This document shows positions 25,208 to 34,366 of a stretch of DNA of 64,000 nt, piece after piece; position 1 is the first letter of the stretch, and each line of letters starts with the position of its first letter. This DNA is from CAVTSA01 sp963737225 (GTDB lineage Bacteria > Chloroflexota > Dormibacteria > Dormibacterales > Dormibacteraceae), in assembly GCA_963737225.1 (NCBI GenBank), contig CAVTSA010000015.1, forward strand, positions 117,206 through 181,205, read 5' to 3'. The notes beneath the pieces were generated by a model. That model did not search any database, was not told the DNA's origin, and worked only from the letters and a program-made list of their open reading frames with translations. Made by a program: the position numbers and the translations under genes.

Positions 25208-26449
25208 GTGAACGAGGCCCTGACACCGCCAACGCAGCGCCGGCGCTGGCGGATCCCCATGATCGCGCGGGATCCCACCGAGGAAGGGCGCTCCTCGACA
25301 CCGCTGGAGGCGTTCTTCGACCTCTGCTTCGTGGTCCCGGTAGCGGCCGCAGCCGCCGGGCTGCACGAGAAGATCGCGGCCGGGTTAATCGGAGTTGGCG
25401 TCCTCGACTACGCGCTGGTCTTCTTCGGCATCTGGTGGGCGTGGATGAACTTCAGCTGGTTCGCGTCCGCTTACGACGTCGACGACGTTCCCTACCGGCT
25501 TCTCACGCTCCTCCAGATCGTGGGTGTGCTCGTCTTCGCGGCCGGCATTCCCGCCGTGTACCGCGATCGGGACTTCACCGTAGTCACGATCGGCTATGTC
25601 GTGATGCGCGTAGCCATGATCACCCAGTGGCTGCGGGCGGCACGGAACGACCCCCGGCACCAGCGCACCGCCGTGCGCTACGCGATCGGGATCGGGCTCT
25701 GCCAGGTTGGTTGGGTGTTGCGGCTGTTCCTGCCGGGAGCGGCGGGTCTGGCCGGCTTTGCGGTTCTCGTCGCGTGCGAGCTGCTCGTCCCCTGGTACGC
25801 CGAGCGCGCCGGACGGACGACCTGGAATGCCGAGCACATCAACGAGCGCTTCGGGCTTTTCACGATCATCGTCGTAGGAGAGTCGGTGGCAGCGGCAACG
25901 GTGGCGATGACGACCGCGGTCGGGTCGCGCGGCGTCTCCGTCGGCCTCGTTGCACTGGCCCTCGGCGGCCTCATCCTCGATTTCGCCGTGTGGTGGGGCT
26001 ACTTCAAGCACGATGCACATGAGGCGCTGGCGCATCCGTCTGAGGACGGTCGGGCGCCTCGCCTCGCGTTCTTCTGGGGCTACCTTCACTACGGGATCTT
26101 TGCGGCGATCGCGGCGATCGGAGCCGGTCTCGAGCTGGCGCTCGGAATCCACGCCGGCGCGGCCCGTGCCGATCAGGTGGTCGCGGCGTACACGATCGCC
26201 GCCGCCGCCGGCCTCTACCTGGTCCTCGGCGCAACGGTCCATGCCCGCATGCGCCTCGAGGGTCGGTTCTTGCCGCTTCGCTATACGTGGCTTGCCGCCG
26301 TCGGGTGTCAGGCGGCGGCCGCGGTGGCCTGGATCGCCCCGCTTCCGGTCGCGGTCTGCGCGATCGCCGTCGTCGTCGTCGCACTCCTGGCCGGCAACCT
26401 CGTTCACGCCGAGCTGCACGATCTCGCGCAGAGCTCGAACCGCGCCTGA
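25208..26449 (+). CDS. ltrA: Low temperature requirement protein A family membrane protein
   Basis: 413 residues from GTG 25208. The conserved start RSSTPLEAFFDLCFVVPVAA, then WWAWMNFSWFASAYDVDD and NAEHINERFGLFTIIVVGES are diagnostic of the LtrA family. About ten to twelve hydrophobic helices follow to the C-terminus. Its molecular role is not established. Confidence 0.92.
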   Translation: MNEALTPPTQRRRWRIPMIARDPTEEGRSSTPLEAFFDLCFVVPVAAAAAGLHEKIAAGLIGVGVLDYALVFFGIWWAWMNFSWFASAYDVDDVPYRLLTLLQIVGVLVFAAGIPAVYRDRDFTVVTIGYVVMRVAMITQWLRAARNDPRHQRTAVRYAIGIGLCQVGWVLRLFLPGAAGLAGFAVLVACELLVPWYAERAGRTTWNAEHINERFGLFTIIVVGESVAAATVAMTTAVGSRGVSVGLVALALGGLILDFAVWWGYFKHDAHEALAHPSEDGRAPRLAFFWGYLHYGIFAAIAAIGAGLELALGIHAGAARADQVVAAYTIAAAAGLYLVLGATVHARMRLEGRFLPLRYTWLAAVGCQAAAAVAWIAPLPVAVCAIAVVVVALLAGNLVHAELHDLAQSSNRA

Positions 26450-26475
26450 CCCGGGCACCGGGAGTCGAGCGCAAA

Positions 26476-26481
26476 TATGAT
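26476..26481 (+). promoter_or_regulatory. -10 box for leaderless GH38 transcript
   Basis: TATGAT, the best -10 match seen in the window, ends 8 bases before GTG 26490. Confidence 0.45.
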
Positions 26482-26489
26482 TCGGCAGA

Positions 26490-29061
26490 GTGAGGGAGGA
26501 GCGAGAGTCCCCGGAACCGCGCCTGTTCGTGATCGGACACGCGCATATCGACCCGGTCTGGATCTGGGATTGGCGGGAGGGCATGCGCGAGGTGCTCGCC
26601 ACGTTCGCCGCCGCCGCAGACCGGTTGGAGACACGGCCCGACCTCTTCTTCACCGCGAGCTCGGCCGCCTACTACGCGTGGACCGAAGAGCTGGACCCGC
26701 CGCTGTTCGAGCGGATCCGGAGCCTGGTCGCGGCGGGCCGCTGGAGCATCGTCGGCGGGCAGTGGATCGAACCTGACTGCACGCTGCCCTCGGGTGAGTC
26801 GGTGGTCAGGCAGCTGCTGTACAGCCAGCGCTACTTCGAGGCCGCCTTCGGGCGGCGGGCCACGATCGCCTACAACATCGACTCTTTCGGCCACACGCCT
26901 TCACTGCCGCAGCTCTTCCGCAAAGCCGGGCTGGTGGCGTACGTGATGATGCGGCCCCAACCGCACGAAAAGGACCTCCCTCCTGCGATCTTCCTCTGGG
27001 AGGGCGTGGACGGTACGCGCCTGCCCACGTACCGGATTCCGTTCGCCTACAACACCGGCGGAGGCGGCGGCGACGCGTACGACGCGGCGTTCGAGGCGAC
27101 CGTCGTGGCGAAGCACGCACCCCAATTGCTGGCTGCCGCTCGAGCCGACGGCCGGCCTCGCATGTTCTTCCTGGGCGTCAGCGATCATGGCGGTGGACCC
27201 ACCACGGCAGGCCTGCGGGCGGTCGACGAAATGGCGGCCGTCGCCGGTCATGACGTCGTGTTCTCCACCCCCGACGCCTACTTCGCGACAGCCGCCGCGG
27301 AGACCGGGTCCCTTCCGGTGGTCCGTGGTGACCTGCATCTCCACGCGGTCGGCTGCTACAGCGCGGTGGCCTGGATCAAGGCCGCGAACGCCCGGGCCGA
27401 GGAGGGGTTGGTTGTGGCCGAGAAGCTCGCGGCTGCGGCCGCGTGGCAGACGGGACGCTCGCTGGGCCTGGAGAGCGAGCTTCGCAAAGCGTGGCAGCGG
27501 GTGCTCTTCAACCAGTTCCACGACACGCTCGGCGGAACCTGCACCGAGCAGGCGTTCGAGTCGGTCGCTTCGTTCTATGGGGAGGCACTCAGCGTCGCCG
27601 AGGAGGTGACGACGCGGGCCACCCAAATCCTCGCGATGCGAACGGACACCTGGGTCGAGGGAGCGGACTCGGTGGAGCGGGTGCGATCCCTCTCTCCCTT
27701 CGCGGGCCACTTTCCGCTGCCGGTGGTGATCTTCAACCCGCTGTCCTGGCAGGTGCGCACTCCCGTCGCTCTCCCGCATCCAGCGAGCCGGGCCTTCCTC
27801 GAGGGAGGGGCACCGGTTCCGCTCCAGGAGATCTCCTCGGGCGAGGCGACGCGGTACGACCGGCACAGCCTGGTCCTGGTCGACCTGCCGCCGCTGGGGC
27901 ACCAGGTCGTCTGGCTCCGTGAGCCGAACGCGGCGGAGGACCTCGAGGCGCCGCCGAGCGCGCGGGACGCCTCCGACAACGCCCAGGCCACCACAGCCGC
28001 CGCCCGAGCCACCACGGCCGGACTGCAGAACGACCTCCTGACGGTGGATCTGGACCGCACTGCCGGGGTGATCTCGGCCATCCGCCCGACGAGCGGACGC
28101 GCCGTCATCCAGCCTGAGGGCATCCGGCCCGTCGTGCTGGACGACCCCTCCGACACGTGGTCGCATGGGGTCGTCCGCTACGAGGGAGAGGAGAGGGCGT
28201 GCGACCTGGTCGACGCACAGGTGGTCGAGAGCGGCCCCGTCCGCGCCCTCTGGCGTCTGACCTACCGATGGGACGCATCGACCATCGACATCGACGTGGC
28301 CCTCCATCAAGGCCTCGGCTACGTCGACCTGGTGGTCCGATCTGACTGGCGCCAGCGCCGCCAGCTGTTGAAGCTCGTGGTACCCCTTGCCGTCGAGGAA
28401 CCGAGAGTGACGGTCGGCGTGCCGTACGGAGCGGTTGAGCGCGATCACTATCCCGGCGAAGAGGTGATGCACCACTGGTTGGACGTGTCGTCAGCCGGCG
28501 GTGGAGTAACCTGCGCGGCCGACGTCACCTACGGATATGACCTGGTCGAAGGCCGGCTGCGGCTGACCGTGCTCCGAAGCCCGCTCTACGCCGACCACGG
28601 ACGGCCCTGGGCCGATGACCGGTTCGGCCCCCCGGTCACCGACCAGGGTCTCCACGTGGCGTCCTACCGGCTCATGCCTCACAGCGGCCGGGGGCAGGCG
28701 GCCGCCAGGCGTATGGCAGACGAGCACGGGACAAGGTTCCCCATCGTCGCGGAGACCTGGCACACGGGGCCGCTCGGTTCGTCGGGGAGCGTGCTCGACG
28801 TGTCGCCAGACAATGTCGCCGTTTCCGCTCTCAAGCGCGCCGAGAGCGGTCAAGGCTGGGTCGTCCGCCTCCGGGAGATCGACGGCAGGCCCCGCGAAAG
28901 CAGATCTCAGGATCCCGCCGTTGAACCGTATCTGGGCCGGAAGGCTGGGGCGCTACGAGCTCCTGACCCTGCTCATCCCGGACGAAGCGAGCCGGCCGAT
29001 CCGAGCGGTGGACCTCGCCGAGTTCGATTTGCCGACCGAGCAGGGCCCGGATCGGCGCTAA
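26490..29061 (+). pseudogene. GH38 alpha-mannosidase, one frameshift near the 3' end
   Basis: The catalytic domain is intact: GHAHIDPVWIWDW gives the zinc His and Asp, NIDSFGHTPSLPQLF the nucleophile Asp, and VLFNQFHDTLGGT the third conserved block. Middle and C-terminal beta domains follow. At about 28890-28905 (in GGCCCCGCGAAAG) the frame shifts by one base; the shifted frame reads ADLRIPPLNRIWAGRLGRYE to a stop at 29059-29061, while the original frame runs on into nonsense to 29483. Joined length is about 857 residues. It would cleave alpha-mannosides; no signal peptide is visible, so it is intracellular. Confidence 0.8.
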
Positions 29062-29076
29062 CCGGATCGGCGCTAA
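29047..29076 (+). repeat. Perfect tandem 15-bp duplication over the stop codon
   Basis: CCGGATCGGCGCTAA is repeated head to tail at 29047-29061 and 29062-29076. The first copy contains the TAA that ends the alpha-mannosidase; the second repeats it in the same frame. It looks like a recent slippage duplication. Confidence 0.85.
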
Positions 29077-29098
29077 TAGGGTCAGGACCTCCTCGAAG

Positions 29099-29194
29099 AT
29101 GGGGAGGTTGTCCGGACGCTTCTACAGCCCCGCCAACGGCACCGCCACGATCATCGACGAGGAGTACGGCAAGGACCCGAACGATCCAGATTGA
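29099..29194 (+). CDS. Short unknown ORF (31 aa), possibly a gene tail
   Basis: ATG 29099 to TGA 29192 encodes a peptide containing GRFYSPANGTATIIDEEYG and KDPNDPD. It reads like the C-terminus of a larger protein, and its frame is open upstream through the 15-bp duplication. No family recognised. Confidence 0.25.
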   Translation: MGRLSGRFYSPANGTATIIDEEYGKDPNDPD

Positions 29195-29209
29195 CGAGCG
29201 GGCCGTCGC

Positions 29210-30916
29210 TCATTCACTCTGGTCGATTCCCTCGTCCCGGTCGATTGCTTCGTCGTCCATGAGGATCTCGGGCCCTGCCTCGTATCGATCGGAGGCCACC
29301 AAAGGCTCGGGCCCCGGAGACCCGACCTCGCCATCGCGAACCGTTACCGAGGGTTCGCCGGCATCCACACCTTCTGCTGGTGCGGGCTTGCGCACCAGCA
29401 GCACCACCGCCGCCAGCCCTACCAGCGCCAGCGACGTCACGGTGAGGAAGGCCGCCGCCATCCCCCAGACCGATCCGACGTAGGCATCGGGGAGATACAC
29501 GCGCAGCTCCTTCGGAAACTGAGACGGGTTGAGCCCGGTCTGCTCGGCGCTGATCACAGCGTCCTTGAAGTGCGTTCCCAGCTGCGGTGACAGGGCCGGC
29601 AGAGGCCCCGACCCGATGAGGGCGTTGAGCACGTGCACGTAGACGGTGTGAAAGATGAGGTAAAGCGTGGCGATGCCGAGGGCGCCGCCGAACTGTTCAG
29701 CGGTCGCCGAGACGCCGGACGCCTGCCCCTCACTCCGCTCGTCCAGGGTGTCGAGGCTCACCGGGTCGTTCACGGTCAGCACGAGCGCCAGGCCGATGCC
29801 GTAGACCAGCATCCCCGGGAAGATCGGCCAGTAGCTTCGGATGTGGACGCCGGCGGCGAGCAGCGCCCCGGAGAGCGCCAGGACGGCGAAGCCGATCGCG
29901 AGCGGCGCCCGGCCGCCGGCCCGGTCATACCAGCGGCCCGCCAGAGGGGCGACGACGATCATCGGCAAGGTCGCCGGCAGGAGCGCGAGACCCGCCAGCC
30001 CGGGAGACATGCCCAGGTTCAGGATCAGCAACAGCGGCAGCAGGAGCCCGAGCCCCATCTCTGCCATGCCGGTTATGCCTTGACTGATGGTGGCTCCCAG
30101 GTAGTTGTGGTGGCGGACCAAAAGGCGGAGGTCGAGCAGCGGAAAGGCGGCGTGAAGCTCGACCAGGACGAACGTCGGCGCGGCCACGGCACTCACCAGG
30201 AGCGGAATCAGGACGCCCGGTGAGCTGAAGCCCCACACCTCGGATTGCGAGAGTCCGAAAACGAGGCAGACGAGCCCGACCGAGAGCAGTCCGGTACCGA
30301 GGAAGTCGATGTGCCGTGACCCACGCGTCGGAGCGTCACGCGGAACCGAGAAGAGTGCGGCCCCGACCGCAAGCACGGCCAGCGGGACGTTGACAAGGAG
30401 GACCGATCGCCAACCCAGGAGCGAGGTGAGTCCCCCTCCGATGACAGGCCCCAGGGCCCCGGCGACCGCCGCCGCGCCACCCATCGTGCCCAGGGCCCCA
30501 CCGCGCTCCGGACCCGAATAGGCGTGGCTGACGATGGCGACCGAGGTGGGCAGCATGAGGGCTCCCCCCAGGCCCTGCAGGACGCGAAAGACAAGCAGCA
30601 CGCCGAACGTCGGGCTGAGGCCGGCACAGGCGGACGCCCCCGCAAACAGGATCGAACCCATCACGAACACACGCCGAAGGCCGAGCGCGTCCCCGAGCCG
30701 GCCGCCGAAGACGAGGAATCCCGCCAACATCAGCAAGCTCGCGTTGAGGACCCATTGAGCGGCCTGAGCTCCGATGCCGAACTCGTGAATGACGCTCGGG
30801 AGGATCAGCGGGACCGCCGTCTGGTCGACCAGCACCATGCCGTTGGCGACGGTCATCGCCACCAGGACAACCACCCGCAAGGGAGGTCGCGACTGCCTCG
30901 CGCTCGTGGTGGTCAC
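29210..30916 (-). CDS. MFS exporter, DHA2 (EmrB/QacA) family, 14 TM
   Basis: 568 residues. VDQTAVPLILPSVIHEFG in the first helix, GRLGDALGLRRVFVMG as the MFS motif A, FRVLQGLGGALMLPTSVAI, GPVIGGGLTSLLGWRSVLLV as motif C and RWYDRAGGRAPLAIGF support a 14-helix drug/proton antiporter. The C-terminal 60 residues are acidic and cytosolic. Start is GTG 30916 with AGGAA 5 bases upstream. A doublet of identical palindromes lies 40-100 bp upstream and could be its operator. Confidence 0.9.
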   Translation of the reverse strand: MTTTSARQSRPPLRVVVLVAMTVANGMVLVDQTAVPLILPSVIHEFGIGAQAAQWVLNASLLMLAGFLVFGGRLGDALGLRRVFVMGSILFAGASACAGLSPTFGVLLVFRVLQGLGGALMLPTSVAIVSHAYSGPERGGALGTMGGAAAVAGALGPVIGGGLTSLLGWRSVLLVNVPLAVLAVGAALFSVPRDAPTRGSRHIDFLGTGLLSVGLVCLVFGLSQSEVWGFSSPGVLIPLLVSAVAAPTFVLVELHAAFPLLDLRLLVRHHNYLGATISQGITGMAEMGLGLLLPLLLILNLGMSPGLAGLALLPATLPMIVVAPLAGRWYDRAGGRAPLAIGFAVLALSGALLAAGVHIRSYWPIFPGMLVYGIGLALVLTVNDPVSLDTLDERSEGQASGVSATAEQFGGALGIATLYLIFHTVYVHVLNALIGSGPLPALSPQLGTHFKDAVISAEQTGLNPSQFPKELRVYLPDAYVGSVWGMAAAFLTVTSLALVGLAAVVLLVRKPAPAEGVDAGEPSVTVRDGEVGSPGPEPLVASDRYEAGPEILMDDEAIDRDEGIDQSE

Positions 30917-30955
30917 TTCCTATGCGACTCCGCTCAGAGATGGAGGGCCGGCAAA

Positions 30956-31016
30956 GGGCGATTGGTGCACCAACTGCCTCTTCCGAGCACCGCAAATGGG
31001 CGATTGGTGCACCAAC
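30956..31016. repeat. Palindrome doublet TTGGTGCACCAA, 42 bp apart
   Basis: GGGCGATTGGTGCACCAAC is present at 30956-30974 and identically at 30998-31016. Each contains the perfect 12-bp palindrome TTGGTGCACCAA; the period is exactly 42 bp. It fills the space between the acyl-CoA synthetase stop and the MFS start, so paired operator sites for the exporter are one reading and a repeat element another. Confidence 0.8.
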
Positions 31017-31024
31017 GACCGACG

Positions 31025-33169
31025 CTATCCGGAGGCGACGAAGAGCGCATCGACGATCCTCACCTCGCCGGACGGACGCACGAAGACCGGGTTGAAGTCG
31101 GCGGCGACCAGGACATCGTGCAGGTCGGCGGCCAGCGCCCCGACCTGCTGCACGGTTCGAGCCAGCGACTCGGTGTCGGTCGCCTCAGCAACCCGCCGGT
31201 ACCCGGCCAGGACCTCGCCGAGCGTGGTGGCACCGATCATCCGCCGGGCCGTGGGCAGTGAAACGGGCGCCAGGTCGACCGCCCGGTCCCTCGTCAGCTC
31301 TGCCAGCGTGCCCCCGGTGCCGACCAGGACCATCGCTCCCAGTGGCGGCTCCGAGGTGAACCCGAGCAGCGCCTCGACGCCGTTGCCAACCTGTGGCTGC
31401 AGCTCGTAGCCCTCGATCCGCGCTCCTGGCACGGCCGCGCCGACCCGCGACTCGATCTGTTGGATCGCCTCGCGCAGGTCTCGCTCGTCCCCGATTCCGG
31501 TGACGACGCCGCTCACCTCGGCGCGGTGCGGGATGTCGACGGACGCGATCTTGGCGACGAGCGGGTACCCGAGCGAAGACGCCAGCGCCGCCGCCTCGTC
31601 GGCATCGCCGGCCAGCAGCGATGGCACGGCGGGCAGATCGTAGGCCGCCAGGATTCGTCTGGTCAGCGCGTAGCCGACCGGCCCGGTGCATTCCCGCAGC
31701 TCGGCGCGCAGCTCATCCAGTGCCGCCGGTGGGCCCGGTCGCCAGAGGGCAGCCTCTTGCGGCCTGGTGATGCCGAGGCCGCGCAGCGCGACGACGCCGG
31801 CCCGCAGGCCGCGCAGGAATGGCACCGGCGAGCCGGCCACCAGCTCCCGCAGCATCGGATGAATGCCCGCCGACGCGCTGGATGCCAGCAAGATCGGTTT
31901 GGCGGCCGACCGGCTGACCTCCACCACGGTCTTGACCTGCTCCAGGTAGTCGTGCTCCGGCGAGATCGCCAGGCGCTCATGAGCGTCCTGGACGACCAGC
32001 ACGGAATCGACGCCCGGGTCGTCGAGCATCGCGCGCAGGGCCTCGCCCGGCCGGCGGGACTCGACCCGCACGGTGGCGCCGATGTCGACCGGGTTCCGGC
32101 CGTCGACGTCCGGCAGCGCGTCCCGCAGCCGGCCCGCGGTCTGCTCGGTGAACTCTGCCAGAGTGAGGCCGTTTTCGACCGCGAGATCGCAGGCCAGCGC
32201 CCCTTCACCCCCGGAGATGGCCAGGACGCCGACCCTGGTTCCGGCGCAGGCGCGACGGGGCCGGGCAGCCAGGGCCTGCAGGCTGGCCACCATATCGTCA
32301 TAGTCGAGCACGGCCGGGATTCCGAGCTTCGCGAAGAAGGCGGCGTAGGCGTCGTAGTTGCTGATGAGCACGCCGGTATGGGCCTGTGCGGCCCGGCTGC
32401 CCTGCGGTGTGCGGCCGACCTTCAGCGCGACCACCGCCTTGCCTGCCCTCTGGGCTCTCTCCACCGCCGTCGCGAACCGGTCGGCATCCCCGATGCCCTC
32501 GATCACCAGGCCGATGACGTCAGTGGCATCATCGGTCGCCAACCACTCGAGGTAGTCGGCAGACGTGATGCTGACTTCGTTGCCGCTGGAGACGATCCGG
32601 GCCAGGCCGAGCCCGGGTGAGGTGGTGACGGAGATTGCAGCCGACCCTGACTGCGAGATGACGGTGACGTTCCCGACCGGCAGGTCCATTCGAAAGCGGG
32701 GCGTCCACAGCGGCGCGCGGGCGGCCACACTGAACACCCCCAGGCAATTGGGGCCATTGAACCGCATGGACAGGCCTGCGGCGGCTGCCTCGATGGCGTC
32801 CAGGTCGGCGCCGGTGAACCCGGCCGCGGGCACCACCGCCGACCGGCAGCCGTGCTGGTCCAGTTCCGCCAGCACCGCGGCCACACCCCCGGCCGGAACG
32901 CTGACGACGGCGACGTCCAGGTCGGCGGGCAGGTCGGCAACCGAGGGCACCGCGGGACAACCTTCGACCTCACTGGCGCGCGGGTTCACACAGTACACGC
33001 GACCGGCGAATCCGAAGTCGCGCAGGTTTATCAGCACCTGATTACCAAGTGCACGACGCGCGGAGGACGCGCCGATGACCGCGACCGACTGCGGTTTCAT
33101 GATGGCCTCGATGGCCCTCGATGTCGAGGATGGATCCACCTGGCCCGCGCTCATCGCCCTGACAGACAC
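31025..33169 (-). CDS. ADP-forming acetate/acyl-CoA synthetase (CoA-binding plus ATP-grasp fusion)
   Basis: 714 residues. Order of domains: CoA-binding (SVAVIGASSARRALGNQVL, residues about 28-120), succinyl-CoA-synthetase-like flavodoxin domain with ISQSGSAAIS and the phospho-His in AQAHTGVL (about 150-300), a second flavodoxin domain, then a C-terminal ATP-grasp domain (LGYPLVAKIASVDIPHRAEV). It interconverts acyl-CoA plus ADP with acid plus ATP. It lies 6 bp downstream of the amidohydrolase-like gene, so they form an operon; the natural acid is unknown. Confidence 0.9.
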   Translation of the reverse strand: MSVRAMSAGQVDPSSTSRAIEAIMKPQSVAVIGASSARRALGNQVLINLRDFGFAGRVYCVNPRASEVEGCPAVPSVADLPADLDVAVVSVPAGGVAAVLAELDQHGCRSAVVPAAGFTGADLDAIEAAAAGLSMRFNGPNCLGVFSVAARAPLWTPRFRMDLPVGNVTVISQSGSAAISVTTSPGLGLARIVSSGNEVSITSADYLEWLATDDATDVIGLVIEGIGDADRFATAVERAQRAGKAVVALKVGRTPQGSRAAQAHTGVLISNYDAYAAFFAKLGIPAVLDYDDMVASLQALAARPRRACAGTRVGVLAISGGEGALACDLAVENGLTLAEFTEQTAGRLRDALPDVDGRNPVDIGATVRVESRRPGEALRAMLDDPGVDSVLVVQDAHERLAISPEHDYLEQVKTVVEVSRSAAKPILLASSASAGIHPMLRELVAGSPVPFLRGLRAGVVALRGLGITRPQEAALWRPGPPAALDELRAELRECTGPVGYALTRRILAAYDLPAVPSLLAGDADEAAALASSLGYPLVAKIASVDIPHRAEVSGVVTGIGDERDLREAIQQIESRVGAAVPGARIEGYELQPQVGNGVEALLGFTSEPPLGAMVLVGTGGTLAELTRDRAVDLAPVSLPTARRMIGATTLGEVLAGYRRVAEATDTESLARTVQQVGALAADLHDVLVAADFNPVFVRPSGEVRIVDALFVASG

Positions 33170-33175
33170 CGCCGG

Positions 33176-34075
33176 CTAGCCCAGCTTCAGGATGCGCGCG
33201 GCGTTGCCATAGAGCCACTTTTCCTTCACGCTGTCTTTCAGCGGCAGCGCCAGGTACTCCTGGATGACCTCTTCCATGGTCATGCCGAGCAGCGTCCACG
33301 ACAGACCCACCGTGATCTTGTCCTGAAGCAGCGTGTTCCCGAACTGGAGGAACTGCTCCCAACCTGATCCGGGCGTGGCGAAGTGGCGAGGCCGGTGGGC
33401 GGCGGTGTCGCAGTACAGGTTCCCGTGCCGCCGCAGCAGGCCGACCATGTCATTCACCCAGGGCCAGCCGGCAAGGCCGGCGATGATCGTGAGCTCGGGA
33501 AAGTCCATGGCGACCTGATCCAGGTGCCGCGGGTGCCCGAGCTCGTAGGGCCGGTCACTGGCGTAGGTCATCGCCGTGTAGATGCGTACCGGGATGTCAA
33601 GTTCGACACACTTGGCGTAGATCGGGTAGTACCGCCGATCGCTGGCCGGCACCATGTCGTAGAGCGACGCGACGGAGATGCCGCGAATATTGTCCTCTTT
33701 CACCAGCCGTTCGAGCTCGCGCACCGCCCGCATTCCGTCATAGGGGCTCAAGTGGCAGATACCCAGCAGGCGGCTCGGATGGCGGCTGCACGCCTCGACC
33801 GTGACAGCGTTTCGCGAGGTGCTGAGCAACCCCTTTACCACGCCGGCCGCGTCCATCAGACGGGCCAATTCATCAGCCCGCTCGGCGGTTGACATCGGCG
33901 CCGAGCTCACTTCTGTGGCGCCGGGCCGGGTGAAGATCGTGTCGTAGTGTGCGAAGCCATAGTCAGGCGGTGGCGGCAGCCGGTCTGGTCCCGGCGGCCC
34001 TGGCAGGTCCTGGCCAGGGTGGGGAGCGTCATTGCTCGGTCCGGGGAGGTAGGTCTCCATGTCGATGACCTGCAT
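33176..34075 (-). CDS. Amidohydrolase-2 family protein lacking usual metal ligands
   Basis: 299 residues from ATG 34075. It has the fold landmarks of the ACMSD-like family: YPIYAKCVELDIPVRIYTA, DFPELTIIAGLAGWPWVNDM, GNLYCDTA and YGNAARILKLG. The usual N-terminal HxH is replaced (IDMETY where I-D-x-H-x-H is expected), the aHlG segment reads AGLAG, and the SD-P block reads GLSWT. Such substitutions suggest a non-metal or non-catalytic member. It is the first gene of a two-gene operon with the ADP-forming CoA ligase. Confidence 0.8.
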   Translation of the reverse strand: MQVIDMETYLPGPSNDAPHPGQDLPGPPGPDRLPPPPDYGFAHYDTIFTRPGATEVSSAPMSTAERADELARLMDAAGVVKGLLSTSRNAVTVEACSRHPSRLLGICHLSPYDGMRAVRELERLVKEDNIRGISVASLYDMVPASDRRYYPIYAKCVELDIPVRIYTAMTYASDRPYELGHPRHLDQVAMDFPELTIIAGLAGWPWVNDMVGLLRRHGNLYCDTAAHRPRHFATPGSGWEQFLQFGNTLLQDKITVGLSWTLLGMTMEEVIQEYLALPLKDSVKEKWLYGNAARILKLG

Positions 34076-34263
34076 GGTCCGATGTGCTCCTGGTCTGTTG
34101 CCGCGGCGGGGTGCCGGCCGGTCCAGGACGAGCGTACTCCTCGCAGGTGGAGCTGGTGCCGCTGACGTTCTGCAGGGGACCTTGCCTTCGGGGTTGTGGT
34201 GCGGCATCGACACGATCAGGCGCGGTGTCCACAATGTCATGCAGCGCCCTCGCACATGGTGAC

Positions 34264-34281
34264 TGACAACTTGTACTGTCA
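34264..34281. promoter_or_regulatory. Candidate TetR-type operator (TGACA-n8-TGTCA)
   Basis: TGACA at 34264-34268 and TGTCA at 34277-34281 form an 18-bp inverted repeat in the divergent region between the amidohydrolase operon and the DksA-like gene. The spacing fits a TetR-family dimer. No regulator gene is adjacent. Confidence 0.35.
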
Positions 34282-34353
34282 AGATCTTCACAGCTCCACG
34301 AGAGATAACAGGGCCCCGTGGTGGCGATCGGACCCGGCCCCATACCCCTCGCG

Positions 34354-34359
34354 TAGCAT
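34354..34359 (+). promoter_or_regulatory. -10 box for leaderless DksA-like gene
   Basis: TAGCAT lies 7 bases before ATG 34367, without a ribosome-binding site. Confidence 0.4.
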
Positions 34360-34366
34360 CCGGGCC

